Notes under the pieces: generated by a model
Seen by the model: only the letters and a program-made list of their open reading frames with translations
The model's database searches: none
Told to the model about the DNA's origin: nothing
Part shown: piece after piece, positions 14,371 through 27,089 of the stretch
How the letters are laid out: each line of letters opens with the position of its first letter
Position numbering within the stretch: position 1 is the first letter of the stretch
Source of the DNA: Cinclus cinclus
Taxonomy: Eukaryota > Chordata > Aves > Passeriformes > Cinclidae
Assembly: GCF_963662255.1 (NCBI RefSeq)
Contig: NC_085050.1
Location: 21,810,131-21,874,130, forward strand
Direction of reading: 5' to 3'
Length of the DNA: 64,000 nucleotides
Made by a program: the position numbers and the translations under genes

Positions 14371-14390
14371 TGGGAGAGGTAAGTACTTAC
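14371..14390. promoter_or_regulatory. Strong 5' splice-site motif, palindromic on both strands
   Basis: gagag|gtaagt at 14374-14384 fits the U2-type donor consensus. Because gtaagtacttac (14379-14390) is a perfect palindrome, the minus strand also reads a donor (caga|gtaagt). It lies after a GC-richer block (about 14240-14378). No paired acceptor with an open reading frame was found, so this remains a motif only. Confidence 0.25.
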
Positions 14391-15050
14391 TCTGCTTCAT
14401 AGGCATTTCTCCCAGAAGGAAAATATGCCAGTCAGGTTAACTAGACTCATGCACCTTATTTCTGACAAGGAGAGGGCAAAGAGATGAGTGCTTTACAGCT
14501 GACTCAGGGTGGTAAGAAATGGCTCCTTACCATACAAGATACTTATGCCAAGAATATTGCAAGGTTAGATTCATAATCAACTGAAACTACAGGATTTCCC
14601 CAACACATTTCCCTTCTTATTATTTACAAAAAAATCACAATGATATTTTCATCCTCTTTGCATTCAATTGCCATGAACATTCAACAAATAGGCTTTGAAT
14701 ATTAGGAAACTTTGGTATAAGGAATTCTCCCAGTAGGAAGCATGAAACCCATTCAATGACTGGAGAATCTATCCCACAAGCTAGGTTTTCAGGTACTGGA
14801 TAGAAACAACAGGTTTTTACATATAATTTGAGTCATGGAATGATTGGCAGGATGATTCAGGAAACAACTTGGGACAACTCAACTACTTAAAAATAAATTT
14901 ATTTGCAGACAAATAAAATGACATCATAAATAAATACTTATTTTATGTTTAGACCCTTCAAGAGTACACTTAGACCATTAACTAGTTCAATTTTAATGCT
15001 AATAAAGTACTTTTACTTTGAAACTAAGTATTCATTTTCCCTAGAAGAAA

Positions 15051-15066
15051 TTAAGCATATGCTTAA
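15051..15066. repeat. 16-bp perfect palindrome
   Basis: ttaagcatatgcttaa is fully self-complementary and contains ATGC/GCAT half-sites. Confidence 0.85.
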
Positions 15067-15950
15067 ATAGAAATATTACATTGTCATCAAATGAGAAAAG
15101 TTTGAATTACTTTAGCCTTCATCTGCCAAAGCCATTATTTCAAAATATACTGCTAGAATTGAATTCAAGAATTGGTCAGAAAAACTTGAACCATTTAAAA
15201 CCTTGAATACCAGTACAGAATATACCCTATAGTAACATGTAAACATTAGCTTATAAATGTTAAAAGCTCTCAAAAATTACACTCAAGTCAAATATATTTT
15301 TCAAAGATACTTACAATTTTAAATTTTGAAGGTTCACTTAACCCAGATTTTTCCAGTGGTAATCAGAAGATCACAAATTAAAAATACAAAATTACACAAA
15401 ATGCAAAATTGCCTTACTAACTCTACCTTCAAAAATTGCAATCACTACATAAATTATGCTTATCTCAATAAAATTTTACAATTTCTTCTTAAGGAATAAA
15501 AAATTGGAAAGGCTGTGTGAGAACAAAAACTACATTTCTAGTTAAAACATTAGCAGTTTACAGCCAAACTTTAGATTCAAAATACCTGTTGGAACAAACA
15601 AATGACAACCAAGTTCCTTCATATATCTTTAAAGTATTATCACCTCACTGAAGATGGAAAAAACAGTTTCAACAGAAAAACTGTATCACTTCTGAATTAT
15701 ATCACCAGATTAAATTATTTCACACAACTTGCAATCTTGATGGGTAACTGAAGGAACATTTGAGCATTACAAAAAATTCTAACTTAAAGAGATTTAGTCT
15801 TTAATTTTTTCTCAATCACACCGTGACCACTCCTTTTGATAGTTCTTGGTCACAGTTGCTGGTTCACATCATGCACACAAGGTGACACAACTAACGGGAA
15901 ATTATAAAGGGAATAATCTCCACTCATATTTCCTGAAATTTATCTTTTGT

Positions 15951-16076
15951 TTTTTGCATAAATGCATTGTCTTTGAAAAACACACACAACTGTTATTGTG
16001 GGATTCCACAAAATTTCAGCATTTGCATACGTAATATATGCAAAGTTATTGCATAGTTTTGCACCTTTTTTGCATA
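15951..16076. promoter_or_regulatory. Cluster of octamer-like (POU) motifs
   Basis: The stretch holds a perfect ATTTGCAT octamer at 16021-16028. Near-matches are ttttgcat at 15952-15959, atgcaaag at 16038-16045, attgcata at 16048-16055 and tttgcata at 16069-16076. POU-domain factors such as Oct and Brn bind this motif. Clustering of five sites in about 125 bp is seen directly; enhancer activity is inference, and AT-rich sequence raises the background. Confidence 0.25.
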
Positions 16077-17866
16077 TTGGCTCATGCTTTCCAAGGAAAA
16101 ACACATATACGCACTTGATACGCAAACATAAATAGTATATTAAGTATCAAAAAGGATAATTGTGTGTTGAACTTCAGTATGAATCTGAGGCTCAGAACTG
16201 GATGTGGTCTGGTTTTATTGAGGACCTCCTCTAACTATTTGATCATATTAATATACACTGCATTTCAGTGAAAATCTATTCTTTGTGATATGTAGAATAT
16301 TCATTCCCACCATTTTAAAATACATCAAAGTTATGCAGATTTACTTAGGAGAAAAAAAAATGCATTAGCATGTTTCATGTCCACTTCAGCAGAGCAATTT
16401 TCTAAACGTGTTAAAAGTATCATATGTCTTCATTCAGTTCTACACAATAAATTTAAAAATAGATAAAACTATTCCAAATATATGTCTAGAACATTATTTT
16501 CCATGTGTGGTGAACAGTCAGAGAAACTCTAAAGCCTAACTGCAACACTTTCTGTATATTGAGAATTATTAATTTTATCTACTACAGAGTTATGAAATAG
16601 ACCAAACTTTTATTAATATCAAGGCTTTAACATATTTCTGGCATTTGACAAGTGTATGTGTAGGATCATACATGTACTTTTTTCTTCAAAGTAGTAATTT
16701 TCTTCTTCACTGATTCATTTCAAGTAGACACTTGCAGAACAAAAGAGCTCCAAGAATCATAAGGCAAGTTCTAGTGCATGTCTCCCTTATGGTGTTGTAG
16801 GATAAACAGAAAACCTCAGACAAACATTACCACACACTAGGATATGAGTAATTGAAATATTTGCAAATGGTGAGACTAGTATTTTCTCTTTATGTTTTGT
16901 AAACAGCCTAACCAGACAAGTAAATTAATAAAATGCTAAGCTAAAATTCTTGTTGATGATTACCTGAGGTGATACCAAATATATTTTTAGAAAAAAGGTG
17001 AACCTCAAAGCCTTCTTTCTTCTTCCTCAGATAAGCACTTTGGATAAAACTCGGGTCTTGGAATACTCAATATGTGAGAAATGTCATTGCATGGGCACAT
17101 TTCAAAATTCTCTAGGCTGTCTGTAGCAGATGAAAGTGTATTTTTAACCGATGCATGGAACAAAAAGTACATGAATATAGCACGATTCTTTCTGCTAAGA
17201 AGTACTTTTACTTCTGTCCTAAAAATGTATTTGGTATGGATGCAGAGAAGTAAAAATCCCTGACAAAGGGCATTATGCAAAACCTTGGATTTCCATATTC
17301 CGTCTATAACCAGTGGTGCCCAGCAGGTATTTCTAAAAGCCTTCATAAGGAGACATAAGCAAGAGATACTTCCCTCCCTCCTTCCCTTTTGGTCTTTAAC
17401 AGCATTTACCCATCCATCATTTTCTTGTTTCTTTGAGAAGACAAATAAGTAGACATTTTCACCTTATCAAAAAGATTGATCTTCAGCCTGATCATCTAAA
17501 GGACAAAAGACCTTTTCCTAAATAATACAAGCACAAGGTCCAGGCTGAAATCTGACAGAAGAATGAGGGAATTCACAAGTGCAGCATATCAGGTAGGATG
17601 AACAGGTGGAATGCTTCTCCTGAAATCAGACTGGAGAGCTTCCAGATAGAGAGTTTAGAGGCCAAATGGAAACTAAGCAAAACCAAACCCATCCACTGGC
17701 TAGAATACATATGAAGAAAACTGATTTCAGAACTAGCTTTGAGCATGATTAACCACATTTCTGGAGACTCCACTATTTTCAAAAGGCAGAAAAGGTATTA
17801 TCTCAAAATTTTTATTGAAAGACTGTCCCTGTTAGATTCTGGGTTTCGGACTGCAGAATAGACTTT

Positions 17867-17882
17867 CATTCATTCATTCATT
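17867..17882 (+). repeat. (CATT)4 microsatellite
   Basis: Four perfect CATT units. Confidence 0.9.
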
Positions 17883-19663
17883 TCTCTGAGGAAGTGATCT
17901 CTTCTCTTTGGTTATTTGAGACACTATATAGTTTAGTCTTTCTTAACCTAATATTTCTCCTGATGGTTCTCAAGCTTTGGAAGATAAAAGTGTGTGCTAA
18001 TTTTTAACTCAAGATTTTTGTATAAATCTAATTTATATCAGACACTTAATACTTATGGTCTTTGACATGGCAGACTCCTGGAGTTAAATGTTCCTATTTA
18101 ACTGAGTGCTCCACAATGATATATGAATGTTATTTTTGGTTTGTTTTCCTCTCCTTTACCACAATCACTTTGTATAATGAGATGTGGCACTACTGCAAGT
18201 TCAAACCCCAGCTTATGGATTGCATGAAAGTAACTGTCACCTTTAATCATTATCAGTAAGGGGTGGTTTGGGGTATTTTTGTCTTAGTGATAGCATTTTG
18301 TTTGCCTGCTTCTATTATTCAGAGTGGGTAACTTAAGGTTGTGATAGTGCAATTCATGATGATGCCTGGAGACATGTAGAGAATTCCATTCAAGGAAAAC
18401 TCAATGATTATTTATTTGTCACTAATTCATTCATGTACTGAGGCAAAGAGTATGCTTAAGGAGAAAGAATAATTTCCCCTTTTTATTTTTAGAGGGTTGT
18501 AGAAAGTCTCTTACATCAAACACTACCCTCATAAACATCTCACTTAAACTTCATATTGCTAACTAAATCATAACTTGAGATCATTAGACTATTTAGGGCA
18601 TAATAAAAAGAGGAAATACACAGCTTTCAGCTCATTATGAAATTTCTCATTATCCTGGCTTTGTTTAGGACAATTGCTTGAATATTCATTTAGGACAGGC
18701 AGAAAGCCAACTATTTGTCCCTTAAACTGAATAGGGACTTTGGCAAACTCCACCCTTCCCAGCAAATGAGTTTTCAGAAATAGCCATTCTCCTTTGAGCA
18801 GACTAACTGGTACAGTGCCAAATTTGATACATCCTGGAACGGAGTGAGAGGCAAGGGCAGGGGGAGGACAGGAAGTGCAGAGAGGAGCAAACCAGCAAGA
18901 AAGATAGATAAATGAAAGCAAGCACTAAAAATGCTCAGAGAAATTCAGAAGATAATATACCAGATAAAGGAGGCAGCAAGAGAGAAGAATAATGTAGAGT
19001 AGCACAAAAAATGTTCAGCTTATATGTTGTTAACATATATTTATATGAGTTAGAGGGCTTGCACCACAGTGCCTGACTCCTTCCACGCTGAGACTGGAAG
19101 TTGCCTATACCTCTGGAAACTTTTCATTTTACAGAGTGAAATATTCCACTTTGAAGTCTGTTTTTGAGTCTGAATCCATACCTACATTGGGCCTCTTCCT
19201 CCTAATCCTGTTGACTATCATAAAAGGAGTCAGAATACAATACAACCTTACAAGATTTCTTATATTCAAAAGCGTTAAAATTAGGCTCTTATGAAGAAAA
19301 GCTATTATCTTCTTTACTATGAAGACTTCAGCCTTCTACAAAGGGGGGAAAATGTCAGACTTTTTCATGTAGGGAAAGAAGAAATATTTGTGCTTTTAAG
19401 CGCCCCTCCTTTTAAGACATCAGCAACTTACAGGCAAGCTATAAGAAGATTTGCACTCACATGTGCACAGGACCCATTTTTTAAAATTGAGAGACCTCCA
19501 ATTTTATTCCTACAACGTATGTTCCAACTTCTCTGCAGATGTCTAGTACATGACCTTTCCATTTTTAGAGTTTTCCAGACCAAGCTTGTGGGGACTTAAG
19601 ACGCCCTTGTCAACAGCCTGCCTTGGCTCTGTGGGAGCTCTTCTCAATGTTCTCTCTCTACAG

Positions 19664-19715
19664 ATGTCAAGTGCTGAACTCCATCACTGGATACCAGAGA
19701 AAGGATAGACCTTCT
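19664..19715 (+). other. Exon-like unit of 52 bp, probable decoy or non-coding exon
   Basis: It is preceded by a good acceptor (pyrimidine-rich 'gttctctctctacag' ending at 19663) and followed by a donor gtaagt at 19716-19721. The first three bases are ATG, but that frame reaches TAG after 14 codons, so it is not a coding internal exon in that frame. It could be a lncRNA exon or a chance pairing of splice motifs. Confidence 0.2.
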
Positions 19716-19775
19716 GTAAGTCCTTTCATGATGCACACACAGTCCCCTGCAGGTCGCACACAAGAGGAGTCGGTG

Positions 19776-19784
19776 TATAAAAGG
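19776..19784 (+). promoter_or_regulatory. TATA-box-like motif
   Basis: tataaaagg matches the core TATA consensus and sits just after a GC-richer patch (19740-19772). No initiator, open frame or CpG enrichment supports a real promoter downstream. Confidence 0.15.
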
Positions 19785-20232
19785 TGAGATGGTAGAAGGA
19801 TTAAGAGTTGTAGGCTTTAAAGAGCAAGACTTACAAAAAGAGCAGCTAGTGAACTTGGAAAGGAAAAGAGAAACAAGAATAAAAGAGTGGAAGGAAGAAG
19901 AGACAAATGAGTGCACAGCAGTAAGCCATCTCTAACTACGCACTCAGTGTCCAATACTAACAGAGTTTGCATTCAAAATTCCTAAGAAAGTCTATTCATG
20001 AACTTACAGTAAATAACTGGTCCATTTTGGTTTTCATTTGCTAAATGAAAGTAACATCTATGGACCATGGACCTAACTATCTGAATATGTTATGTATCAC
20101 ATAATTCCATGGAAATATTTCTCCTTCTAACTCTCCATACTCTTTTCTATGACCTCATACATAATTTTAAAGCAGACTAGAGAAGAAATCCTAAAACTTA
20201 GGCCTAGCAGAAAAAATAGTGCATAATTTTAC

Positions 20233-20409
20233 AATGGAATGGGTTGCCCCAAAAAGTTCTTGATACCCCAGCCTTGGAACTGTTTAAGCCCAGGTTGGAT
20301 GGAGCTCTGAGCAACCTGGTCTATGGCAGGAGTTCCTGCCCATGACAGGAGGGTGTAAACAAGATGAGCTTTAAGGTCCCTTCCAAACCAAACCATTCTA
20401 TGACTCTAA
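20233..20409 (+). mobile_element. CR1 LINE 3' UTR fragment
   Basis: The plus strand reads 'tggaatgggttgcccc', then 'ggttggatggagctctgagc' (about 20292), 'aacctggtct' and 'gagctttaaggtcccttcc' (about 20368), ending with 'ccattctatgactct'. This is the standard avian CR1 3' UTR and terminus. It is 5'-truncated, as most CR1 copies are. The terminal 8-mer occurs once and is mutated. Confidence 0.93.
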
Positions 20410-22246
20410 TAGCTTTTTCAAAGACATAATAATGACTTTTATTTGACCCATCTTTGTAATTAGACAAAAAAAGTTTGGTAAATTTTCTCCTGTTATTTTC
20501 CAAAGTTTGTCTACTTAGATTTCTGATCTTAACAATTTGCACATGTCTCTTCTCAGATTATGAAGGTGAATCAAATTATTTGGCTACAAAGTCCTGTTCA
20601 ACTTTCTCTTTACTGTGCACAGACACAATGTCACTGGCTCACAATCAAACAGGCAGTCTGAAAATTGTATTAAATACACAGCTTTCCAAAATCCGTGTTC
20701 ATCCAAATTCAATTTCTGAAATCTAATATGGTCTTGTCTCAGTTTCTTTAAAAAAAACTAATGAAATATTACTTAGAAGCGGTAGAATATTGTAGAATGA
20801 AGTCATTATAACATTCAGGCTAAGATACAAATTCAAAAGATTCATCCAAAATGCAGATCAAATCCTCACCTCATTGTCACACTGCACTTAGAGTTCATTA
20901 ATATATTAGTTGGGTTTTTTTTTCCTCTGAGGGCATAGAGGAAGTGGAGCTGCACTTGATGCTCAATCTTGCATACTTTTAACTGTTAAGTGGATCAAAA
21001 TTCCTGCCCTGTTTTATGTCCCCCCTTTCTTCCTTCATTAGCAAACCAGACTTCAAAAGTTGCTAGTTACTTGGTCTAGAAGGATGTATTAAAAAAACTA
21101 CATACTAATTCACATTACTGGAACAGTGAAGCAGGGTTACCAATCTCAAGAGGAAAATGGTAACAGAAAGGAAGAAGAGTGATCTTTATCACTGCTAGTG
21201 TGTGGCAGGGTGACCAAAAGGCACACTGAAGTGTGCTGCAGCAGGATCACACCCAGCCTCGGGAGATGTGTTGTTCTGTGTTGCAGAACAGGGAACGAAG
21301 CTGCACATTTCACAAGTGAGGGAGAGAATGGAGGGTGGAGCCAATGACCATGTCCATTCCCTTCCGCAGATCTATACTTAGATTTCAGCATTTCCCCTCT
21401 ATCACAAAACAGAAAATCCACAGAGAAGTATCGTGGGGATTACACACCATCAAGAGCCTTATGGATGGCCCTCCAAATTAATGAAAGGTAGGGAAGAATC
21501 CCTGTGGATGACTGAAACAGATAATTACCAAAGCACAGCACTGAGGCTAATCAGCAAGAAACTCAAAGCAATCAGTCTTGACAGACCAGTGTGGATTTTA
21601 CTGGCTGACAACTCTCAACCATAATGTTACAGTTTCAAGGCAGAAAAATCTAGCCACATGAAATAGCCATTTCCCTACCATCTGGTCAGCCAGTAAAGTA
21701 ACAAGTTTAGGCAGGGATTTGTCTATGAAAGACAATTTCAGGTGACATGCAGAGTTGGTATAGTTCACTGGTTTAATTCAGAATCTGTTTAGGCAGGTGA
21801 TCTCTGCTTTATATAGTATCCTTTATTTTGTCCCATTACTGTGAAAACATTCTTTCAAAATGCTTTCAACAATCCCTTAACAAGAACAAGGTGTATTTGC
21901 TGACCTACCAGCATGCCTACAGAGCACCTCCCAAAGCTATTTGTGGTTGAATATCATGTCACCAAATTGCCTGAATAAGTGGTAATAACATGCCACTACT
22001 AGTAATAACATGCCCATCTAGTTCTTCCTAGCTGGAAAGAAACCACTGAAATTGCATGTCATATATATACACTCTGTAACATAAAAAGCAGAAAGTCTAA
22101 TAAATAAAGACATAAAGAACAGACTAAAATGTAACTGACAGTTCAAATATTAGTGGATATGCTGCAAAATAAAAATTAAGAGAAAAATAATATGTCAGAA
22201 AATGAAATAATTATCATAATAAAATTTTTATGTATATAAAATTCAC

Positions 22247-22732
22247 ATGCAAACTGAGCCTGAGAATTTTAAATTCCTTGTAGAATTTTGCACAGATTTG
22301 TTTTTCAGGGTCCTGCACTTTCTGGTACCATGGAGCAAAGATTGCCCAGTTAGTAGCTGTGACCAGGAGCAAATCAGAATGACAAAGCTGTTTTGCTTTC
22401 AGCTAGTAACAAGGTTTGCTAAACATGCTTGGGCAACTCTCATCTAAAGCATGCAATTCCTCAGAGTCCCGGGGAAAAGGGCAGAACCTGACAGTGATGG
22501 CTCAGAGGCAGAGGGACACAGCAGTGCTGGCTCAGGTATAAGAATTACTGAGAGCCCTGATAGTGCCAGAAGAGCTCCATCTTCAGAAAACAGTGATCAG
22601 CACCGAGGCCTTCAGCAAGCAATCAAACCATTCAAGAGACTAACTACTCTGCAAAGTGTTGTGGGGAGTCTGAGTTCGGCAGGCAGTACAGTTCAGCAGT
22701 CCATTTTGTACAGAAGCAGTGAGAGGGCTTAA
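22247..22732 (+). other. Two in-frame open segments split by one TAA; candidate degraded or non-coding exon
   Basis: A 66-codon segment (22247-22447) and a 93-codon segment (22451-22732) share one frame and are separated by a single TAA at 22445-22447. The second segment is serine-, glutamate- and glycine-rich near its start (PDSDGSEAEGHSSAGSG) with a basic middle, which differs from the usual hydrophobic or lysine-rich chance frames here. Splice motifs bracket part of it: tttgctttcag ending at 22402 and ctcag|gtataag at 22536. I do not recognise a family. A chance frame in a GC-richer patch is equally possible. Confidence 0.2.
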
Positions 22733-23247
22733 ACTGCAACTTCATATTCCATTAGGTTCAGCATTTGGGGATTGTTATTTCAGCTGTTTGGTCCTTTCTG
22801 TATTCTGTTAGTGTATTCTTTCCCCAAGTAAAAGGAAAGAAATGTCTTCATCTACTGCAGAGAGCCCCGGCTATTAGTAGTACTCCAGAGCAGGAAAGGC
22901 ATCTCAGACTGATGCTCCAGAGCAGACTAACAGAGAAGCATCCAATCAATAGCTTTGTCATCTATAGAAAATGAATTTAGCTGTTCCCTTTGCATACTAC
23001 TCACAGGTCTCCATCACACCACAAAACCATCAAAATGTTTCTTATTTCCAGCCCATAAGTAGAATAGCTAATGCAAATTTAGATTTTTATTCTGTAGCTC
23101 CTTAATAAAGGCCAGTGTCTTCTTTATTACAACACAGCATACAAAGCACTGTAGCTTAAAAACTAAGCCAGGCTGGCATAATATATTGGTTTATAATATG
23201 TTTTATGTCCACAAAACATCATGCTGCTGAAGCACACCACACACAAA

Positions 23248-23270
23248 TGGAGTCACTACCAGTGACTCCA
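23248..23270. repeat. Perfect 10-bp-stem hairpin
   Basis: The arms tggagtcact and agtgactcca pair fully around the 3-base loop acc. Each arm contains an AP-1-like gagtca/tgactc core. A short direct repeat (agagtacag twice, 23277-23294) follows at once. Confidence 0.85.
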
Positions 23271-26200
23271 ATTATCAGAGTACAGAGAGTACAGAGAGAA
23301 CACCCAGGAAACCATGTCATCTCCTCAAACACATACATATAAGCAGCATCCACAATTTAAAAATGCAGTGTAAGAGCTAATAATGAATTTTAGGGATGCT
23401 AGCTATATCTCCAGTGTCCTAACTGACAGAAGTTGCTCTATAACAGATATAATACATTGAGTATTGGGATTAATTTCTCTTCCCTTCTGTATTTAAAATT
23501 GTTACAGATCTGCGCCATGAGCACACATGACCAGGTCTGAGATTGCTTGTCCATTGTTTCAGGGTACTGAGATATAGTATGTGTTTTGCTATCTGAGCAT
23601 TTATATGGCTATTGAAATTAGATATCAATGTTGATAAGACAGAATTATCATTAAATTTGTGCAATAATAAGTATGCATAATGTAGCAATGTGCATAAATA
23701 GTCTTAAAATACATCTTTTAAAAAAGAACAAGAACATTTTCTTTAAATAGTCGCAAGAATAAAAATCTTAGGCAACAGATTGGATATTTTTGTTGAGGCT
23801 TCAAGAAAGAGACAGAAAACAAAAAAACTTCCTTCAGTACCCACCACTCAAAAAGCTATAAAAATTGTTGACAGATATAAAAGGTCAAAATGTGCTTTCT
23901 GAAAACAGAAAAAATATACAACTGACCAAGAAAAAAGATTAAATTGCAATGATACCCCAGTGCAAGCAGAGTTCAGTACACTCTTTCAGAGCATATTGCG
24001 ATATCCCTACTCTCATACTTGAAACACAAAAATCCATCATATTTTAAATAAATTGCATTTAGCTTAAGAAAGAGAAAAACATAAATGTAATATCAGCTCC
24101 AAAGTATTAGATTTACATGTGTGAAAATTTTCATAAGCAAGTAGGCTGAGGTAAACCAGAAGCTGGGAGGGGACACAGCCGGAACAGCTGATCTGATTTG
24201 GCCAAAAAGATATTCTGTATCATGAAACATCATGGACAATAATAAAAATTTGGGTAGAGGAAGAAAGGAGGAATGCTTCTAAGCTGGTCATTGCTCAGAG
24301 ACTGGCAGGGTATTGCTCCATTAATGGGAGGTGGTGAGTGGCTGCCTTTGAGTTATTTGAGGTTTTTCCACCCTTTCCTTCACCTGTTTAAATTGTCTTT
24401 ATCTCAACTCAAAAGATTTTTCTCCCTTGTGCCATTCCTTTCCTGCCCACTGTCCTCTTGGAAAGGTGGGGTAGGGAGGAACAGATGGCTCTGTGGGCAG
24501 CTACCTGCTGGCTGGGGTCAATATACAACATAGATGAGCACAGATAAACAAAAATACATAGGGAGACAAGGCGTAAGTCATTGAAATACATTTTTTACTA
24601 TGTAGCCATGCAGGAAACACAAACATCCCAAACATCTTTTACCATTTTTCTATATCTTCTTCTTTTATTTGATGATGAGGTGGGTGGATGTTGTGTTTTA
24701 AGAATTGTTGTACAATTCTGTAAGGTCATTATTAAGTATATTTATGTGATCAATTAAAGTTTAAAAAAAATTAAACATATACTCTATAATGAAAAACGTT
24801 TTCATTGAACTAGATATTTTTCTTTTCAGCCATTGTGCATCAATTTTCTGTTGCATTCTCCAAGGCAAGGTCTCAGAGGTTTCTGATTTTCCTTTCCAGT
24901 GGGCCCAGTGATATTCTGCACCACACCCCAGCCACTAGAGTTTCCAAGCTAGAGACTCACAGGCAGCTAATAAGTTAAATTTATTTTTTATCTTATATGT
25001 TGAAATTTACCTAAGCAGATGTAGGACTGCAAAATGTTTTATTTTTGAAAGAGTAATTTTCACATTCACCTGGTCAGACTGTCAGTTTTCAGTTCATGTG
25101 AATGGGCAGATAGGAATGACCTGTGGACAAGCTAAGATTAAAATCAAGACTTCAATTTTAAAAAAAACCCCTTGAACCAGAAAATTACATTTATTCACTC
25201 ATCTTTATAATTAAAGCGCCAAAATCCAGAAGTCTTTTTTTTTTGTATAGCACAGCACAACCTTTACTTACATATGCTTGCAGCATTCTTAAATAAGAAT
25301 CAAGTTTAATTTCCTTATGAAGAATGAGCAGCTTTAGTTTCTATACCTTTTTTAAATTGAGATAGAAGAAATATATTACATTGGATGTGAGCTTGAAAAG
25401 CTCTGAGTGTCCTTAAGAAGCAGATGACTACTTACATAGCCTTAAAACTTATTTTTCTGTAGTTCAGAGGAGGTTAAGTACTACTCTGCTGACTTCATTA
25501 GCAACATGGAATATTCTGCTGCAATATCAGAACTTGGGTGGGAAACGGCCAAAAATGCAAACTCTGGTCATCAGAATTTCATAGGAAAAGGGGAAACAGA
25601 AAAACTTCCAGGAGAACAATAGCATTCTGTTTCTGCTTGAACCACGCTACAAGAGCTGACTCAAAGACTCATAAAATTGAAAGCATTAATCCTGCAGAAT
25701 TTAGCTCAAAATACTAATCATTTCATTGACAGGTTTTGTCATTCTCACAGAAAGTGAAGAAGTCCTCAGATGTTAACTGTATTCATAGGTTAAAAGACAG
25801 TAATTTAAAAGGTAGTCTTTTGCACCTTATCAGTACTCCACAATAGACAAAAACATGACTGATTAGGAATGGATTTTAACCCCAGAATTAATAAGACTCT
25901 GAAACTCTTCAGTGAATAATTTAGGATTTTCAATGGCTATTCATTAAATAGTTGCATTTTTCATAGATGGATGAAGTATATAATGGGGTTAGGGACTCGG
26001 GGACAGAGCTGGAAAAACATTTCGGAGCCAAATTCTCTCTTGAAACCAGAACTCAGTTCTGCACTATCTCAATTACTTCCTAACCCTGAAACATTCCATT
26101 TCCATAGGCATTTCATATTTCGGTATGAAATTCCTGTCAGCTCTTACTGTTTTGCCGGTGGAAAAGTCCAGAATCTCCACCTTCTTGGGAAGCACCCAGC

Positions 26201-27067
26201 AGTTTGGTGCTCAACTCCATCAAGAGCACAGTGAGGATATCACCTGGAGAGCTTTTATTTCCTCATGCAACTGGTGGTAAATTGGTCTGCTGTTAGGAGG
26301 TGAAGAGGGATTGCCTCTGAATCATTTGTTGGGTTGTTTCCTTCTTTTTTAAAACTGCCTTCAACTTGATTCATGAGTACCTCTTGCTTTTTCTCTTCCA
26401 CGAGGGAAGGGGGGGTTGATGTAGAGGGGGAACAGAAAGCAGGTGATGGGTGGGAACTTAGCCACTGGCTGGAATCAACTCACCACAGCAGGAAATATTT
26501 AACATTTCAAGGTGTAATATTACAATTCTCAAGTCAAGAAAGCAAAAGACAGAGGACTTCATTCTGACTTCAGAACTTCTGCTTAGTATGTAACAGAGTA
26601 AATTTCTTCCCCCAGTGCAATAATATAGCAGAGTGGTATTAAAGAAAATAAAAAATCACCAACACTGAAAATAGTTCCCAGTTGCCTCACATTACAGTTA
26701 TTCTAACTGTCCTTGACTGCTGTATTGGAAGCACACAAATAAGATGACACATACACCTGGGTCTAGAAAAGATTCCTGACCTTAAACCAAAAAGCAAGTA
26801 CTCAACCTGCTGCCAAGCTTATTTCCACATGATTTTTTGGCAACTGAATGGTACTTCAGAGCAAGACCAAAACTGCTGTCACACAGAAAAGCCCATAATG
26901 TAGTTTCCAGCTCAGGCTGAGGACTAAAATGCATCATTCACAGATACAATCTACCCAGCCTCCATGTCCTGAGATGTCCAGTTGGAGAAGAAGAGTCTTT
27001 AGTGATGCTGGGCAGAGTGGGTTCAGCACAAAACACAGCAGCTACACTAATTATGAAACTCAAGCTC

Positions 27068-27089
27068 AGTCTTTAGATATCCAAAGACT
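27068..27089. repeat. 7-bp-stem hairpin
   Basis: agtcttt and aaagact pair around an 8-base loop. This is chance level. Confidence 0.7.

Larger units (their letters stand above)
11941..20232. other. Unique AT-rich non-coding DNA
   Basis: No gene or transposon was recognised. It contains A-rich tracts near 13524-13565, a strong 5' splice-site motif at 14379, a 16-bp palindrome at 15051, the octamer cluster at 15951-16076, a CATT microsatellite at 17867, a purine-rich run around 18838-18975, and the exon-like and TATA-like motifs at 19664-19784. The 113-codon minus frame at 17005-17346 and the 102-codon plus frame at 19291-19599 match no family I recognise. Confidence 0.55.

Noticed and set aside
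26402..26430. Second possible G-quadruplex (GGG, G7, GGGGG runs)
   Set aside because: One loop is about 10 bases, beyond the usual limit of seven, so stability is doubtful.
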